In this document: in pieces, positions 16,976 to 25,055 of the stretch
Position numbering within the stretch: the first letter of the stretch is position 1
Layout: every line of letters starts with the position of its first letter
Assembly (NCBI GenBank): GCA_001612575.1
Contig: LJRV01000497.1
Span: 1 to 36,861, forward strand
DNA: 36,861 nt
Reading direction: 5' to 3'
DNA from: Streptobacillus notomytis
Lineage (GTDB): Bacteria > Fusobacteriota > Fusobacteriia > Fusobacteriales > Leptotrichiaceae
Translations under genes and position numbers: made by a program
Notes under the pieces: model-generated
What the model was told of the DNA's origin: nothing
Databases searched by the model: none
What the model saw: only the letters and a program-made list of their open reading frames with translations

Positions 16976-18376
16976 ATGAGCTTTATAAATCATGATTTTA
17001 TGTTACATAATGAGATATCAAAAAAGTTATATAATATTGCAAAAGATAAAAAAATAATAGATTATAATTGTCATTTAGATCCTAAATTAATAGCTGAAGA
17101 TAAAGAATTTGAAGATATTACTGAAATTTGGTTATCAGGTGATCACTATAAATGGAGAGCTATGAGAGCAAATGGTGTTAGTGAAAATAATATTACTGGT
17201 AATGTTAGTAATAAAGAAAAATTTAAAGCATGGGCAAATACTTTAGAAAATACTATAGGAAATCCTTTGTTTCATTGGTCAGCTATGGAACTTAAAAAAT
17301 ATTTTAATATAGATGATTTGTTGACTTTGGAAAACTGGGAAGAAATATGGGAAAAGGCAAATAAAATAATTAAGGAAAATAGATTAAGCCCTAAAAAATT
17401 AATAGAGATATCAAATGTAGAATATGTTTGTACAACAGATGGACCACTTGATGATTTAATATATCATGATGAGATAAAAAAAGATGTTAATTTTAATGTT
17501 AGGGTAGAGCCTGGGTTTAGACCTGATATGTTCTTTAATATACATAGTAAAACTTTTTTATCATTAGTTAATAAACTTTCTGAAATTACAGGAAGAAAAA
17601 TTAGTAAATATAGTGAATATATTGAAGCTATGTATGATAGAATAAAATATTTTAATGATAAGGGTTGCACTATATCTGATCATGGAATATCTAAATTGGG
17701 ATTTAGTAAATATAGCAAAGAAGAAGTAGAGAAGATATTTAATAAAATATTAGAAGATGAAGAGATTACAAGTAGTGAATATAGTAAGTATTTAACATCA
17801 TTTTTAGTAGATTTATCTAAGAAGTATAAAGAATATGGTTGGGTAATGCAACTTCATTTTGGGGCTATTAGAAATAATGATGTAACATTACTTAATAGTA
17901 TAGGTTTTGATGCAGGTTCTGATTCAATAATGGATCAGGGAAATGTTGCAGAAAATTTAAACCTTTTAATCTCACTAATGAAAGAGATAGATAGTTTACC
18001 TAAGTTTATAGTGTATAATTTAGATCCTAGTCAAAATAACATGGTAGCGTGTAGTTTAGCTAATTTTAGTTCAGGATTTCCTAAGGGATATTTACAATAT
18101 GGTTCAGGTTGGTGGTTTAATGATACTAAGGAGGGTATGTTAAGACAACTTAAATCATTAGCTGATCAAGGTCTATTAATGAATTTTGTTGGAATGTTGA
18201 CAGATTCTAGAAGTTTTGTTTCATATATTAGACATGACTATTTTAGAAGAATACTTTGTGAATTTATTGGGGATTTAGTTATTAAAGGTGAAATACCTAA
18301 TGATGATAAATTATTAAAGAGATTAATAGAAAATATTTCATATAGAAATGCTTTAGAGTATTTTGGATTGGAGTAG
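16976..18376 (+). CDS. uxaC: Glucuronate isomerase UxaC
   Basis: Cytoplasmic uronate isomerase (466 residues; E. coli 470) that interconverts D-glucuronate and D-fructuronate (also galacturonate and tagaturonate). Diagnostic stretches include YNCHLDPKLIAEDKEFED with metal-binding His, EIWLSGDHYKWRAMRANGV, IGNPLFHWSAMEL, WVMQLHFGAIRNN and DSRSFVSYIRHDYFRR. It follows the repressor by 15 bp and uxuA starts 3 bp after its stop. Confidence 0.96.
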   Translation: MSFINHDFMLHNEISKKLYNIAKDKKIIDYNCHLDPKLIAEDKEFEDITEIWLSGDHYKWRAMRANGVSENNITGNVSNKEKFKAWANTLENTIGNPLFHWSAMELKKYFNIDDLLTLENWEEIWEKANKIIKENRLSPKKLIEISNVEYVCTTDGPLDDLIYHDEIKKDVNFNVRVEPGFRPDMFFNIHSKTFLSLVNKLSEITGRKISKYSEYIEAMYDRIKYFNDKGCTISDHGISKLGFSKYSKEEVEKIFNKILEDEEITSSEYSKYLTSFLVDLSKKYKEYGWVMQLHFGAIRNNDVTLLNSIGFDAGSDSIMDQGNVAENLNLLISLMKEIDSLPKFIVYNLDPSQNNMVACSLANFSSGFPKGYLQYGSGWWFNDTKEGMLRQLKSLADQGLLMNFVGMLTDSRSFVSYIRHDYFRRILCEFIGDLVIKGEIPNDDKLLKRLIENISYRNALEYFGLE

Positions 18377-18379
18377 AAA

Positions 18380-19435
18380 ATGAAAATGACATTTAGATGG
18401 TATGGGAAAGATGATCCTGTAACATTAGAGAATATAAGGCAAATACCAGGGATGACAGGTGTAGTTACAGCTGTGTACACTGTTCCAGTAGGTGAAATTT
18501 GGCCTATTGAAGATTTACAAGAATTAAAAGAAATGGTAAATAAACATAATCTTGATATGGAAGTTATTGAAAGTATACCTATTCATGAAGATATTAAGTT
18601 AAGAAGGGGTAAATATCAAGAGTATATAGATAATTATAAGGAAAATATTAGAAGATGTGCTAAAGTTGGTGTTAAGACTATTTGCTATAACTTCATGCCA
18701 GTATTTGACTGGACTAGAAGTCAGATTGATAAAGTTTTACCTGATGGTTCAAAAGCATTGGTTTACTATAAGTCACAAATAGAAAAACTTGATTCAACAA
18801 AACTTGCTCTTCCTGGATGGGATTCATCATATAGTCCAAGTCAAGTAAAAGAATTAATAGAAGCATATCAGAATTTAGGAGAGGAAGGATTGTGGAATAA
18901 TTTAAGATTATTCTTAGAAGAAATAATTCCTGTTGCAGTTGAATGTGATATATACATGGGTATACATCCAGATGATCCACCTTGGTCAATATTTGGTATA
19001 CCAAGAATAATTAAAAATGAGGCAGACTTAGATAGATTTTTATCTCTTTATGATGTTAAAAATAATGGGCTAACTTTATGCTCAGGATCTCTTGGTTGTG
19101 ATAGTAAAAATGATTTTGTTTCTATGGTTAAAAAATATGCTGGAATTGGTAAGGTTCCTTTTTCACATCTAAGAAATGTTAAAATTTTAGAGGATGAAAG
19201 TTTTGAGGAGTCGGCACATTTATCTAGTGAGGGTTCTCTTGATTTTGCAGCAATAGTTAAAGCATATTATGATGTAGGATTTACAGGATATGTAAGACCA
19301 GATCATGGTAGAGAAATATGGGGAGAAAAAGAAAGACCTGGATATGGACTTTATGATAGGGCTTTGGGTGCTACATATATTAATGGATTATGGGAGATGT
19401 GTAAAAAAATGAAGGAGAATGATAGTGTTAGATAA
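18380..19435 (+). CDS. uxuA: D-mannonate dehydratase UxuA
   Basis: Removes water from D-mannonate to give 2-keto-3-deoxy-D-gluconate. The N-terminus MKMTFRWYGKDDPVTLENIR and the IPGMTGVVTAVY stretch are typical, as are YNFMPVFDWTR, the metal-site region MGIHPDDPPWSIFGIPRI, GSLG, SHLRNV and RPDHGREIWGE. At 351 residues it is the shorter form; the E. coli protein has 394. Its last 17 bp overlap the next gene. Confidence 0.95.
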   Translation: MKMTFRWYGKDDPVTLENIRQIPGMTGVVTAVYTVPVGEIWPIEDLQELKEMVNKHNLDMEVIESIPIHEDIKLRRGKYQEYIDNYKENIRRCAKVGVKTICYNFMPVFDWTRSQIDKVLPDGSKALVYYKSQIEKLDSTKLALPGWDSSYSPSQVKELIEAYQNLGEEGLWNNLRLFLEEIIPVAVECDIYMGIHPDDPPWSIFGIPRIIKNEADLDRFLSLYDVKNNGLTLCSGSLGCDSKNDFVSMVKKYAGIGKVPFSHLRNVKILEDESFEESAHLSSEGSLDFAAIVKAYYDVGFTGYVRPDHGREIWGEKERPGYGLYDRALGATYINGLWEMCKKMKENDSVR

Positions 19436-20249
19436 TAAGGTTGTAGTTATTACAGGAGCAGGTGGAATAATTTGTTCAGAAATGGCTAAGTTTTTATCGA
19501 AAAAAGGATGTAAAATTGCCTTGCTTGACTTAAATTTTGAAATGGCTAAAAAAATCTCAGATGAAATAAATAAAAGTGGTGGAAATTCATTAGCTGTCAA
19601 ATGTAATGTATTAGATATAGAAAGTATAAAGAAAGCAAAAGAAGAAGTTGATAAATATTTTGGAGGTTGTGATATATTAATTAATGGTGCTGGTGGAAAT
19701 AGTCCTAAGGCAACAACAGAAAATGAATATCATGAATTAAATCTTACAGATGAAACTAAAAGTTTTTTTTCTTTAGAAAAAGAAGGCATAGAATTTGTGT
19801 TTAATTTAAATATTCTAGGAACTATATTACCAACTCAAATATTTGCTAAAGGTATGATAGGAAGAAAAGGGGCAAATATTATTAATATTTCAAGTATGAA
19901 TGCCTACACTCCTTTAATAAAAATACCTGCATATTCAGGAGCAAAAGCAGCTGTAAGTAATTTTACACAATGGGTTGCAGTACATTTTTCTCATGTTGGA
20001 CTAAGATGTAATGCAATTGCTCCAGGATTTTTAAGAACTATGCAAAATGAAAAATTACTATTTGATGATAAAGGTAATCCAACTAAGAGGACAGAAAAGA
20101 TTTTAAATAGTACTCCTATGGGAAGGTTTGTGAGACCAGAAGAATTAAACGGGTCTTTAGAATTTTTAGTAGACAGTGATAAATCAAGTGCAGTTACAGG
20201 AATATGCATACCTGTAGATTGTGGGTTTTCAGCTTATTCAGGGGTGTAA
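19419..20249 (+). CDS. uxuB: SDR-type D-mannonate oxidoreductase (fructuronate reductase)
   Basis: A short-chain dehydrogenase/reductase of 276 residues. It has the NAD(P)-binding TGAGGIICSE (residues 12-21), INGAGGN, the catalytic Ser in NISS and Tyr172-Lys176 in AYSGAK. Its place between uxuA and eda indicates reduction of D-fructuronate to D-mannonate. The E. coli UxuB belongs to a different, larger family; the SDR form is known from Firmicutes and others. It overlaps uxuA by 17 bp, so the two are translationally linked; the ribosome site AAGGAG lies inside the uxuA coding sequence. Confidence 0.88.
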   Translation: MIVLDNKVVVITGAGGIICSEMAKFLSKKGCKIALLDLNFEMAKKISDEINKSGGNSLAVKCNVLDIESIKKAKEEVDKYFGGCDILINGAGGNSPKATTENEYHELNLTDETKSFFSLEKEGIEFVFNLNILGTILPTQIFAKGMIGRKGANIINISSMNAYTPLIKIPAYSGAKAAVSNFTQWVAVHFSHVGLRCNAIAPGFLRTMQNEKLLFDDKGNPTKRTEKILNSTPMGRFVRPEELNGSLEFLVDSDKSSAVTGICIPVDCGFSAYSGV

Positions 20250-20251
20250 TT

Positions 20252-20878
20252 ATGAATATATTAAAAAAAATTAGTGATGAAAAACTAGTAGCAGTAATAA
20301 GAGGAAGAGATGAAGAAGAAGCGTACTTAATCTCAAAGAAGGTAATAGAGGGTGGAATAAGGATAATAGAGTTAACATTTACAACACCATTTATAGAAAA
20401 CACTATAGAGAGATTAACAAAGGAGAATATAGAAGGAGTAATAATAGGAGCAGGAACAGTATTAGATGCTATTACAGCAAGAATAGCAATAATGAAGGGA
20501 GCAAGATTTATAGTATCACCACATTTAGATGTAGAGATATCAAAGTTATGTAATAGATATAAGGTAATATATATGCCAGGTTGTTCAACAATAACAGAGA
20601 TATTAAAAGCATTAGAAAGTGGAGTAGATTTAGTTAAATTATTCCCAGGAGATTTACTTAAACCAAGCTTTATAAAAAACAGTAAAGGACCATTACCTCA
20701 AGCAGAGATGATGCCATCAGGAGGAGTAAGTATAGATAATATGGATGAGTGGTTAAATGCAGGAGCTTATGCATTAGGAATAGGAAGTGCTTTAACTAAA
20801 TATATATCAACAAAGGGTTATGATAGTGTAAGAGAAGAAAGTGAAAAATTTGTGGATAAATATATGAATTTAAAATAG
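20252..20878 (+). CDS. eda: KDPG aldolase Eda
   Basis: Class I aldolase cleaving 2-keto-3-deoxy-6-phosphogluconate to pyruvate and glyceraldehyde 3-phosphate. Family residues: Arg17 (VIRG), Glu40 (IELTF), GAGTV, and the Schiff-base Lys129 in VDLVKLFPGD; PSGGV and GIGSAL close the barrel. The ATG at 20252 gives 208 residues, the family's usual size, two bases after the uxuB stop; an upstream ATG at 20204 would lie inside uxuB and add 16 unrelated residues. The kinase that would make its substrate (KdgK) is not in the window. Confidence 0.94.
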   Translation: MNILKKISDEKLVAVIRGRDEEEAYLISKKVIEGGIRIIELTFTTPFIENTIERLTKENIEGVIIGAGTVLDAITARIAIMKGARFIVSPHLDVEISKLCNRYKVIYMPGCSTITEILKALESGVDLVKLFPGDLLKPSFIKNSKGPLPQAEMMPSGGVSIDNMDEWLNAGAYALGIGSALTKYISTKGYDSVREESEKFVDKYMNLK

Positions 20879-20911
20879 ATTAAAACTTAAATGTTACATA
20901 TAGTGTAAAGG

Positions 20912-20950
20912 AACTCTAAAATTGAAATAATTCATTTTAGAGTTTTTTTT
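20912..20950 (+). terminator. Terminator of the glucuronate operon
   Basis: A perfect 11-bp stem, AACTCTAAAAT (20912-20922) against ATTTTAGAGTT (20934-20944), followed by a long T run. The rest of 20951-21131 holds only the next promoter. Confidence 0.88.
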
Positions 20951-21022
20951 CTTTTATTAGTATATTTATTAATAAAAATTTATTTTAGTTAAAAAACTTC
21001 ATATATTTTTTTAGGTTTTTTC

Positions 21023-21051
21023 TTGTTATTAGTAAAAATATATAATATAAT
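21023..21051 (+). promoter_or_regulatory. Probable promoter of the mannose-family PTS operon
   Basis: TTGTTA (21023-21028), 17-bp spacer, TATAAT (21046-21051). The overlapping TATAATATAAT makes the exact -10 uncertain. Confidence 0.5.
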
Positions 21052-21131
21052 TGGTAATGAAATATGTGTTAAAACAATGTTTTTGATTCAAAAATTTTGA
21101 ATAAATATGTATAAATTGAAAGGAGATTATT

Positions 21132-22082
21132 ATGATAGGAATTATCATAGCAAGTCATGGAAATTTAGCAAGTGGTATTCTTGAAACAAGTAAGATGATA
21201 CTTGGAGATGTTGAGAATTTAGCTGCTGTTGGTATCTATCCAAATGAAGGACCAGAAGATTTAAGAAATAAAATCTTAGAAGCTGCTAAATCTTTTGATA
21301 ATCAAGATGAAGTATTAGTTTTAGTTGATATATGGTCAGGAACACCATTTAATCAGGCAAATTCTTTAGTTACAGAATACCCTAATTGGGCTATAGTAAC
21401 TGGAGTTAATTTACCATTATTAGCTGAAGCTATAGATGTTAGAGATGATGTATCTACTGCACATGAATTAGCATCAAAAATTTTAATTGAGGGTAGAGAG
21501 GGGATTAAAGTTAAGCCTGAGGAACTTGAACCTAAGAAGGTTAGAAAACAAGCGACAAACTTAAATACAGACTTAGGTAATGGTAAAATATCATATGTAT
21601 TAGCAAGAGTTGATACAAGATTATTACATGGTCAAGTTGCTACTTCATGGACAAAATCAACTAAACCAGATAGGATTATAGTTGTTTCAGATTCAGTATC
21701 AAAAGATGCATTAAGAAAGACTATGATAACAGAAGCAGCACCTCCAGGGGTTAAAGCTAATACTGTACCTATTGATAAAATGGTAGAAGTTGATAAAGAT
21801 CCTCGTTTTGGAAATACAAGAGCTATGCTTTTATTTGAAACACCTCAAGATGTTTTAAAAGCTATTGAAAAAGGTATAAAAATAGAAGAATTAAATATAG
21901 GTTCTATGGCACATTCTGTAGGAAAAGTAGCTGTAACAACGTCTTTAGCTATGGATATGAATGATGTTGAAACTTTCGAGAAATTAATAAGTTTAGGTGT
22001 TAAAATGGATGTTAGAAAAGTTCCAGCTGATTCGCCAGAAAATATAGAACAAATTTTAAAGAAAGTTAAAGAAAAATTTTAG
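21132..22082 (+). CDS. manX: PTS mannose-family fused subunit IIAB (ManX type)
   Basis: Cytoplasmic phosphotransfer protein with two domains: IIA (about residues 1-125) with active His9 in IIASHGNLASG, a charged linker (about 126-150), and IIB (about 151-316) with active His166 in DTRLLHGQVATSW. This is the E. coli ManX layout (316 against 323 residues). The first gene of a four-gene operon with IIC, IID and a DUF956 protein, it passes phosphate from HPr to the incoming sugar. Substrate could be mannose, glucose, an amino sugar or a glycosaminoglycan disaccharide; sequence alone does not tell. Confidence 0.93.
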   Translation: MIGIIIASHGNLASGILETSKMILGDVENLAAVGIYPNEGPEDLRNKILEAAKSFDNQDEVLVLVDIWSGTPFNQANSLVTEYPNWAIVTGVNLPLLAEAIDVRDDVSTAHELASKILIEGREGIKVKPEELEPKKVRKQATNLNTDLGNGKISYVLARVDTRLLHGQVATSWTKSTKPDRIIVVSDSVSKDALRKTMITEAAPPGVKANTVPIDKMVEVDKDPRFGNTRAMLLFETPQDVLKAIEKGIKIEELNIGSMAHSVGKVAVTTSLAMDMNDVETFEKLISLGVKMDVRKVPADSPENIEQILKKVKEKF

Positions 22083-22103
22083 AAAAATTCAGGAGGAATA
22101 AAT

Positions 22104-22913
22104 ATGTCAATACTAACAATTTTATTAGTTGTTTTAGTTGCATTCTTAGCTGGTATGGAGGGAATGTTAGATCAATTCCAATTTCATCAACCACTAGTTG
22201 CATGTACATTAATTGGTCTTGTTACAGGACATTTAACTGAGGGTATTATACTTGGTGGTTCATTACAAATGATAGCATTAGGTTGGTCAAATGTTGGAGC
22301 AGCAATAGCACCAGATGCAGCACTTGCTTCAATAGCATCAGCTATAATAATGGTTTTAGGATTAAATGGTGGAGAATCAGATATAACAAGATCAATAAAC
22401 TCAGCTATAGCACTTGCTATACCTTTATCAGTAGCAGGATTATTCTTAACTATGATAACTCGTACAATATCAATTTCAATAGTTCACTTAATGGATGGAG
22501 CTGCTAAAAAAGGAAAAATCAAAACTATAGAAATGCTACATTTCTTTGCATTATTCATGCAAGGATTACGTATTGCAATACCAGCATTATTATTATGTAT
22601 AATTCCATCAACAGTAGTTACTAACATATTACAAAGTATGCCTGAATGGTTATCTGGTGGAATGGCAGTTGGTGGAGGAATGATAGCTGCTGTTGGATAC
22701 GCTATGGTTATTAATATGATGTCAACTAAAGAAGTATGGCCTTTCTTTATAATAGGGTTCTGTTTAGCTGCTATAAGTCAATTAACATTGATTGCTCTTG
22801 GAGCTATAGGAGTAAGTTTAGCTTTAATTTATTTAGGATTAAAGGAAAGTGCAGCATCTTCAAGTAATGGTTCTGTAGGGGATCCATTGGATGATATATT
22901 AAATGACTATTAG
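22104..22913 (+). CDS. manY: PTS mannose-family subunit IIC (ManY type)
   Basis: Membrane subunit of 269 residues, hydrophobic throughout. The segment EGMLDQFQFHQPLVACTLIG and the following GLVTGHLTEGIILGGSLQMI are family hallmarks; GWSNVGAAIAPD follows. Two of its three Arg codons are CGT (22460-22462 and 22568-22570) instead of the AGA used nearly everywhere else in the window. Confidence 0.93.
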   Translation: MSILTILLVVLVAFLAGMEGMLDQFQFHQPLVACTLIGLVTGHLTEGIILGGSLQMIALGWSNVGAAIAPDAALASIASAIIMVLGLNGGESDITRSINSAIALAIPLSVAGLFLTMITRTISISIVHLMDGAAKKGKIKTIEMLHFFALFMQGLRIAIPALLLCIIPSTVVTNILQSMPEWLSGGMAVGGGMIAAVGYAMVINMMSTKEVWPFFIIGFCLAAISQLTLIALGAIGVSLALIYLGLKESAASSSNGSVGDPLDDILNDY

Positions 22914-22930
22914 AATTTGGAGGATTTAAA

Positions 22931-23848
22931 ATGGAAAAGAAAATAACATTATCTAAAAAAGATCGTTTTAAAGTAGCTGTGCGTCATCAATTACTTCAAG
23001 GTTCTTGGAATTATGAACGTATGCAAAATGGAGGTTGGGCTTACTCTATTATACCAGCAATTAAAAAACTATATACAAAAAAAGAAGATCAAATATCAGC
23101 TTTAGAACGTCATTTAGAGTTTTATAATACTCACCCTTATGTTTCAGCACCAGTTATGGGGGTTACATTAGCCTTAGAAGAAGAAAGAGTAAATGGAATA
23201 CCTGTTGATGATGCAGCTATACAAGGGGTTAAAATAGGAATGATGGGACCTTTAGCAGGAGTTGGAGATCCAGTATTCTGGTTTACAGCAAGACCTATAC
23301 TTGGAGCATTAGGAGCTTCTCTTGCGTTAGCTGGAAGCATATTAGGACCATTATTATTCTTCTTTGTATGGAATATTATGCGTTTTGCATTCTTATGGTA
23401 CACACAAGAATTTGGATATCAAGTTGGAGTTAAGATTACTAAAGATTTATCAGGTGGATTACTTGGAAAAATCACTCAAGGTGCTTCTATATTAGGTATG
23501 TTCATAATAGGGGCATTAACTCAACGTTGGGTAAGTATATCATTTACTTCAAAAGTATCAGTTGTTAAACAAGCTGAAGGAGCCTACATTAACTGGGAAG
23601 CATTACCTAGTGGAACAGAAGGAATAAAAGCAGCTTTAGAACAATACAGTTCTCTTGGAGCAACAGGATTAAACGTTGATAAAGTTACTACATTACAACA
23701 AAATATAGATTCATTAATTCCTGGAATATCAGCATTATTATTAACTTTATTATGTTGTTGGCTACTTAAGAAAAAAGTATCACCAATTTCTATAATAGTA
23801 GTATTATTTGCAGTTGGTATTTTAGCAAGAGTTGCTGGAATAATGTAA
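22931..23848 (+). CDS. manZ: PTS mannose-family subunit IID (ManZ type)
   Basis: Membrane subunit of 305 residues. The soluble N-terminal part contains LLQGSWNYERMQNGGWAYSI and HPYVSAPVMGVTLALEE; the conserved GMMGPLAGVGDPVFWFT and later WYTQEFGYQ segments are typical of IID. Six of nine Arg codons are CGT, unlike neighbouring genes. It has 2 bp before the DUF956 gene, so the four genes form one operon. Confidence 0.93.
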   Translation: MEKKITLSKKDRFKVAVRHQLLQGSWNYERMQNGGWAYSIIPAIKKLYTKKEDQISALERHLEFYNTHPYVSAPVMGVTLALEEERVNGIPVDDAAIQGVKIGMMGPLAGVGDPVFWFTARPILGALGASLALAGSILGPLLFFFVWNIMRFAFLWYTQEFGYQVGVKITKDLSGGLLGKITQGASILGMFIIGALTQRWVSISFTSKVSVVKQAEGAYINWEALPSGTEGIKAALEQYSSLGATGLNVDKVTTLQQNIDSLIPGISALLLTLLCCWLLKKKVSPISIIVVLFAVGILARVAGIM

Positions 23849-23849
23849 T

Positions 23850-24227
23850 ATGATAGAATCCTTAAATAATAAAATTGATTTAACTATAAGTGCAAGCTCT
23901 TTTTCTGGAATAACAAGTTATGGTAAAGTTCTTGTAGGTAATAAATCTTTTGAATATTATAACGCTAGGAATGTTAATGACTATATTCAAATACCTTGGG
24001 AAGAAGTTGAATATATTGCAGCTCAGGTTATTTTCAAGAAATGGATAACTAGATTTGTGATATTTACAAAGAGAAATGGGAAATTTTCATTTTCTACTAA
24101 GGATAACAAGAAAACATTAAAAGTTGTTAGTAGTTACATAGATAAATCAAAAATGGTTAAATCTAAGACATTTTTAGATATTATATTTCTAGGAATTAAA
24201 AGACTAGTAAGAAGAAATTTTAGATAA
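23850..24227 (+). CDS. manO: DUF956 family protein (ManO-like)
   Basis: A 125-residue protein that resembles DUF956/ManO, a small protein encoded at the end of mannose-PTS operons in Firmicutes. It has strand-rich stretches such as IDLTISASSFSGITSYGKVL, IPWEEVEYIAAQVIFKK and FVIFTKRNGKFSFSTKD, and a basic C-terminus (LGIKRLVRRNFR). It has no membrane helix. The role is thought to be regulatory or accessory to the PTS. The gene starts two bases after manZ with a weak ribosome site, so it probably depends on translational coupling. Confidence 0.82.
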   Translation: MIESLNNKIDLTISASSFSGITSYGKVLVGNKSFEYYNARNVNDYIQIPWEEVEYIAAQVIFKKWITRFVIFTKRNGKFSFSTKDNKKTLKVVSSYIDKSKMVKSKTFLDIIFLGIKRLVRRNFR

Positions 24228-24231
24228 TATA

Positions 24232-24262
24232 CTACACCTCAATAAACTGAGGTGTAGTTTTT
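24232..24262 (+). terminator. Terminator of the mannose-PTS operon
   Basis: A perfect 10-bp stem, CTACACCTCA (24232-24241) against TGAGGTGTAG (24248-24257), followed by TTTTTATTTT. Confidence 0.9.
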
Positions 24263-24271
24263 ATTTTAAGT

Positions 24272-24314
24272 AATAAAAAAAGAATTAACTCCTGCTTATT
24301 ACAGAAGTTAATCC
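24272..24314 (-). terminator. Minus-strand terminator beyond the IS end
   Basis: Read on the minus strand, a 13-bp stem with two G-U pairs (24314-24302 against 24294-24282), loop of 7, then TTTTTTTATT. Its arm resembles that of the terminator at 1870-1883. It would stop transcripts of the membrane gene at 24376-24900. Confidence 0.65.
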
Positions 24315-24337
24315 TTATTAGTATGTCAAATTAAATT

Positions 24338-24362
24338 TGTCTAACTTTTTGGGGTCAGTACA
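24338..24362. mobile_element. Solo IS3-family (IS150-type) inverted-repeat end
   Basis: On the minus strand the stretch begins TGTACTGACCCCAAAAAG and continues TTAGACA, the terminal repeat typical of IS150-group elements. No transposase or second end is seen nearby, so this is a remnant (or a sequence that resembles one). It starts 13 bases after the stop of the minus-strand membrane gene. Confidence 0.6.
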
Positions 24363-24375
24363 AATTAACTCTTTT

Positions 24376-24900
24376 TTATGATTTCTTTAAGAAATTATAA
24401 ATGTTTTGTGTAACTAACTTAGAAAGAAAAGTAATCTTTCTATTTAATCCATTTTTATACTTAATAAAGATAGACTTATTTTCCATTTCAACATTTGATA
24501 TATTTTCTGTATTTACTATAGAAGAACCCAAAATTAAAATTTTATCATCATAATAAAGATTTCCTAAATTAATAAGAGAACTTCCAAATATATGTAAAAA
24601 CATTCCTAACTTAAGAGTATCTAAATTTTTAAAGTATACACCTAAAATTAAAGCTAAAGTTGCTAAAAAGTAAAAACCATAGGCAAATGAATCACCATAA
24701 CCAACCTTTGTGAATTTCATTTTATTTTTTATTTTCAGAACTTCTAAGTAAAGCATACGAAGTGTTAATAAAAACATAACTACAGCTACCATTTTATTAA
24801 TTATATTCCCAAAACTATTTGTACCATCTAAAGTAAATAAGAACTATACAGGAATAAAACTTAAAATGTAGAACATAATATTAAATTTTGTTTTGTACAT
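24376..24900 (-). pseudogene. Small membrane protein gene interrupted by TAG
   Basis: From ATG at 24900 (ribosome site AAAGGTGTG just upstream, -10 box TATAAT at 24933-24928 on the minus strand) the frame reads MYKTKFNIMFYILSFIPV, meets TAG at 24846-24844 (codon 19), then continues in frame with FLFTLDGTNSFGNIINK and on to 24376. The rest has about three membrane helices (VVMFLLTLRMLYLEV, FYFLATLALILGVYF, LGMFLHIFGSSLINLG) and a soluble strand-rich tail (ILGSSIVNTENISNVEMENK). A restart at Met 24792 would give 138 residues without the first helix. The IS-like end adjoins the 3' end, so the C-terminus may also be altered. No family recognised. Confidence 0.65.
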
Positions 24901-24990
24901 AGTATCACACCTTTCTATTCTTATTATATTATACATACACATATATATAGTAAATAAAAATAAACCTATACTACAATTCTTTGTACTATC

Positions 24991-25019
24991 TTGAAAGAAT
25001 TTAAAAATTAGTATATACT
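24991..25019 (+). promoter_or_regulatory. Promoter of pgi
   Basis: TTGAAA (24991-24996), 17-bp spacer, TATACT (25014-25019). Otherwise the stretch 24901-25055 is only AT-rich spacer between divergent genes. Confidence 0.65.
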
Positions 25020-25055
25020 TACATATATATAAATATTGAAAGTGAGATATATTAA

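Noticed and set aside
19764-19772. T8 run in the SDR gene as a phase-variation tract.
   Set aside because: A and T runs of this length are ordinary in such AT-rich coding DNA and occur in several housekeeping genes here.
20204-20251. A longer Eda starting inside uxuB.
   Set aside because: The added residues (MHTCRLWVFSLFRGVI) do not fit the family, and ATG 20252 gives the usual N-terminus and length.
22283-22507. A second plus-strand frame inside the IIC gene.
   Set aside because: The translation is rich in Ser, Asn and Cys, has no ribosome site, and lies wholly within a well-conserved gene.
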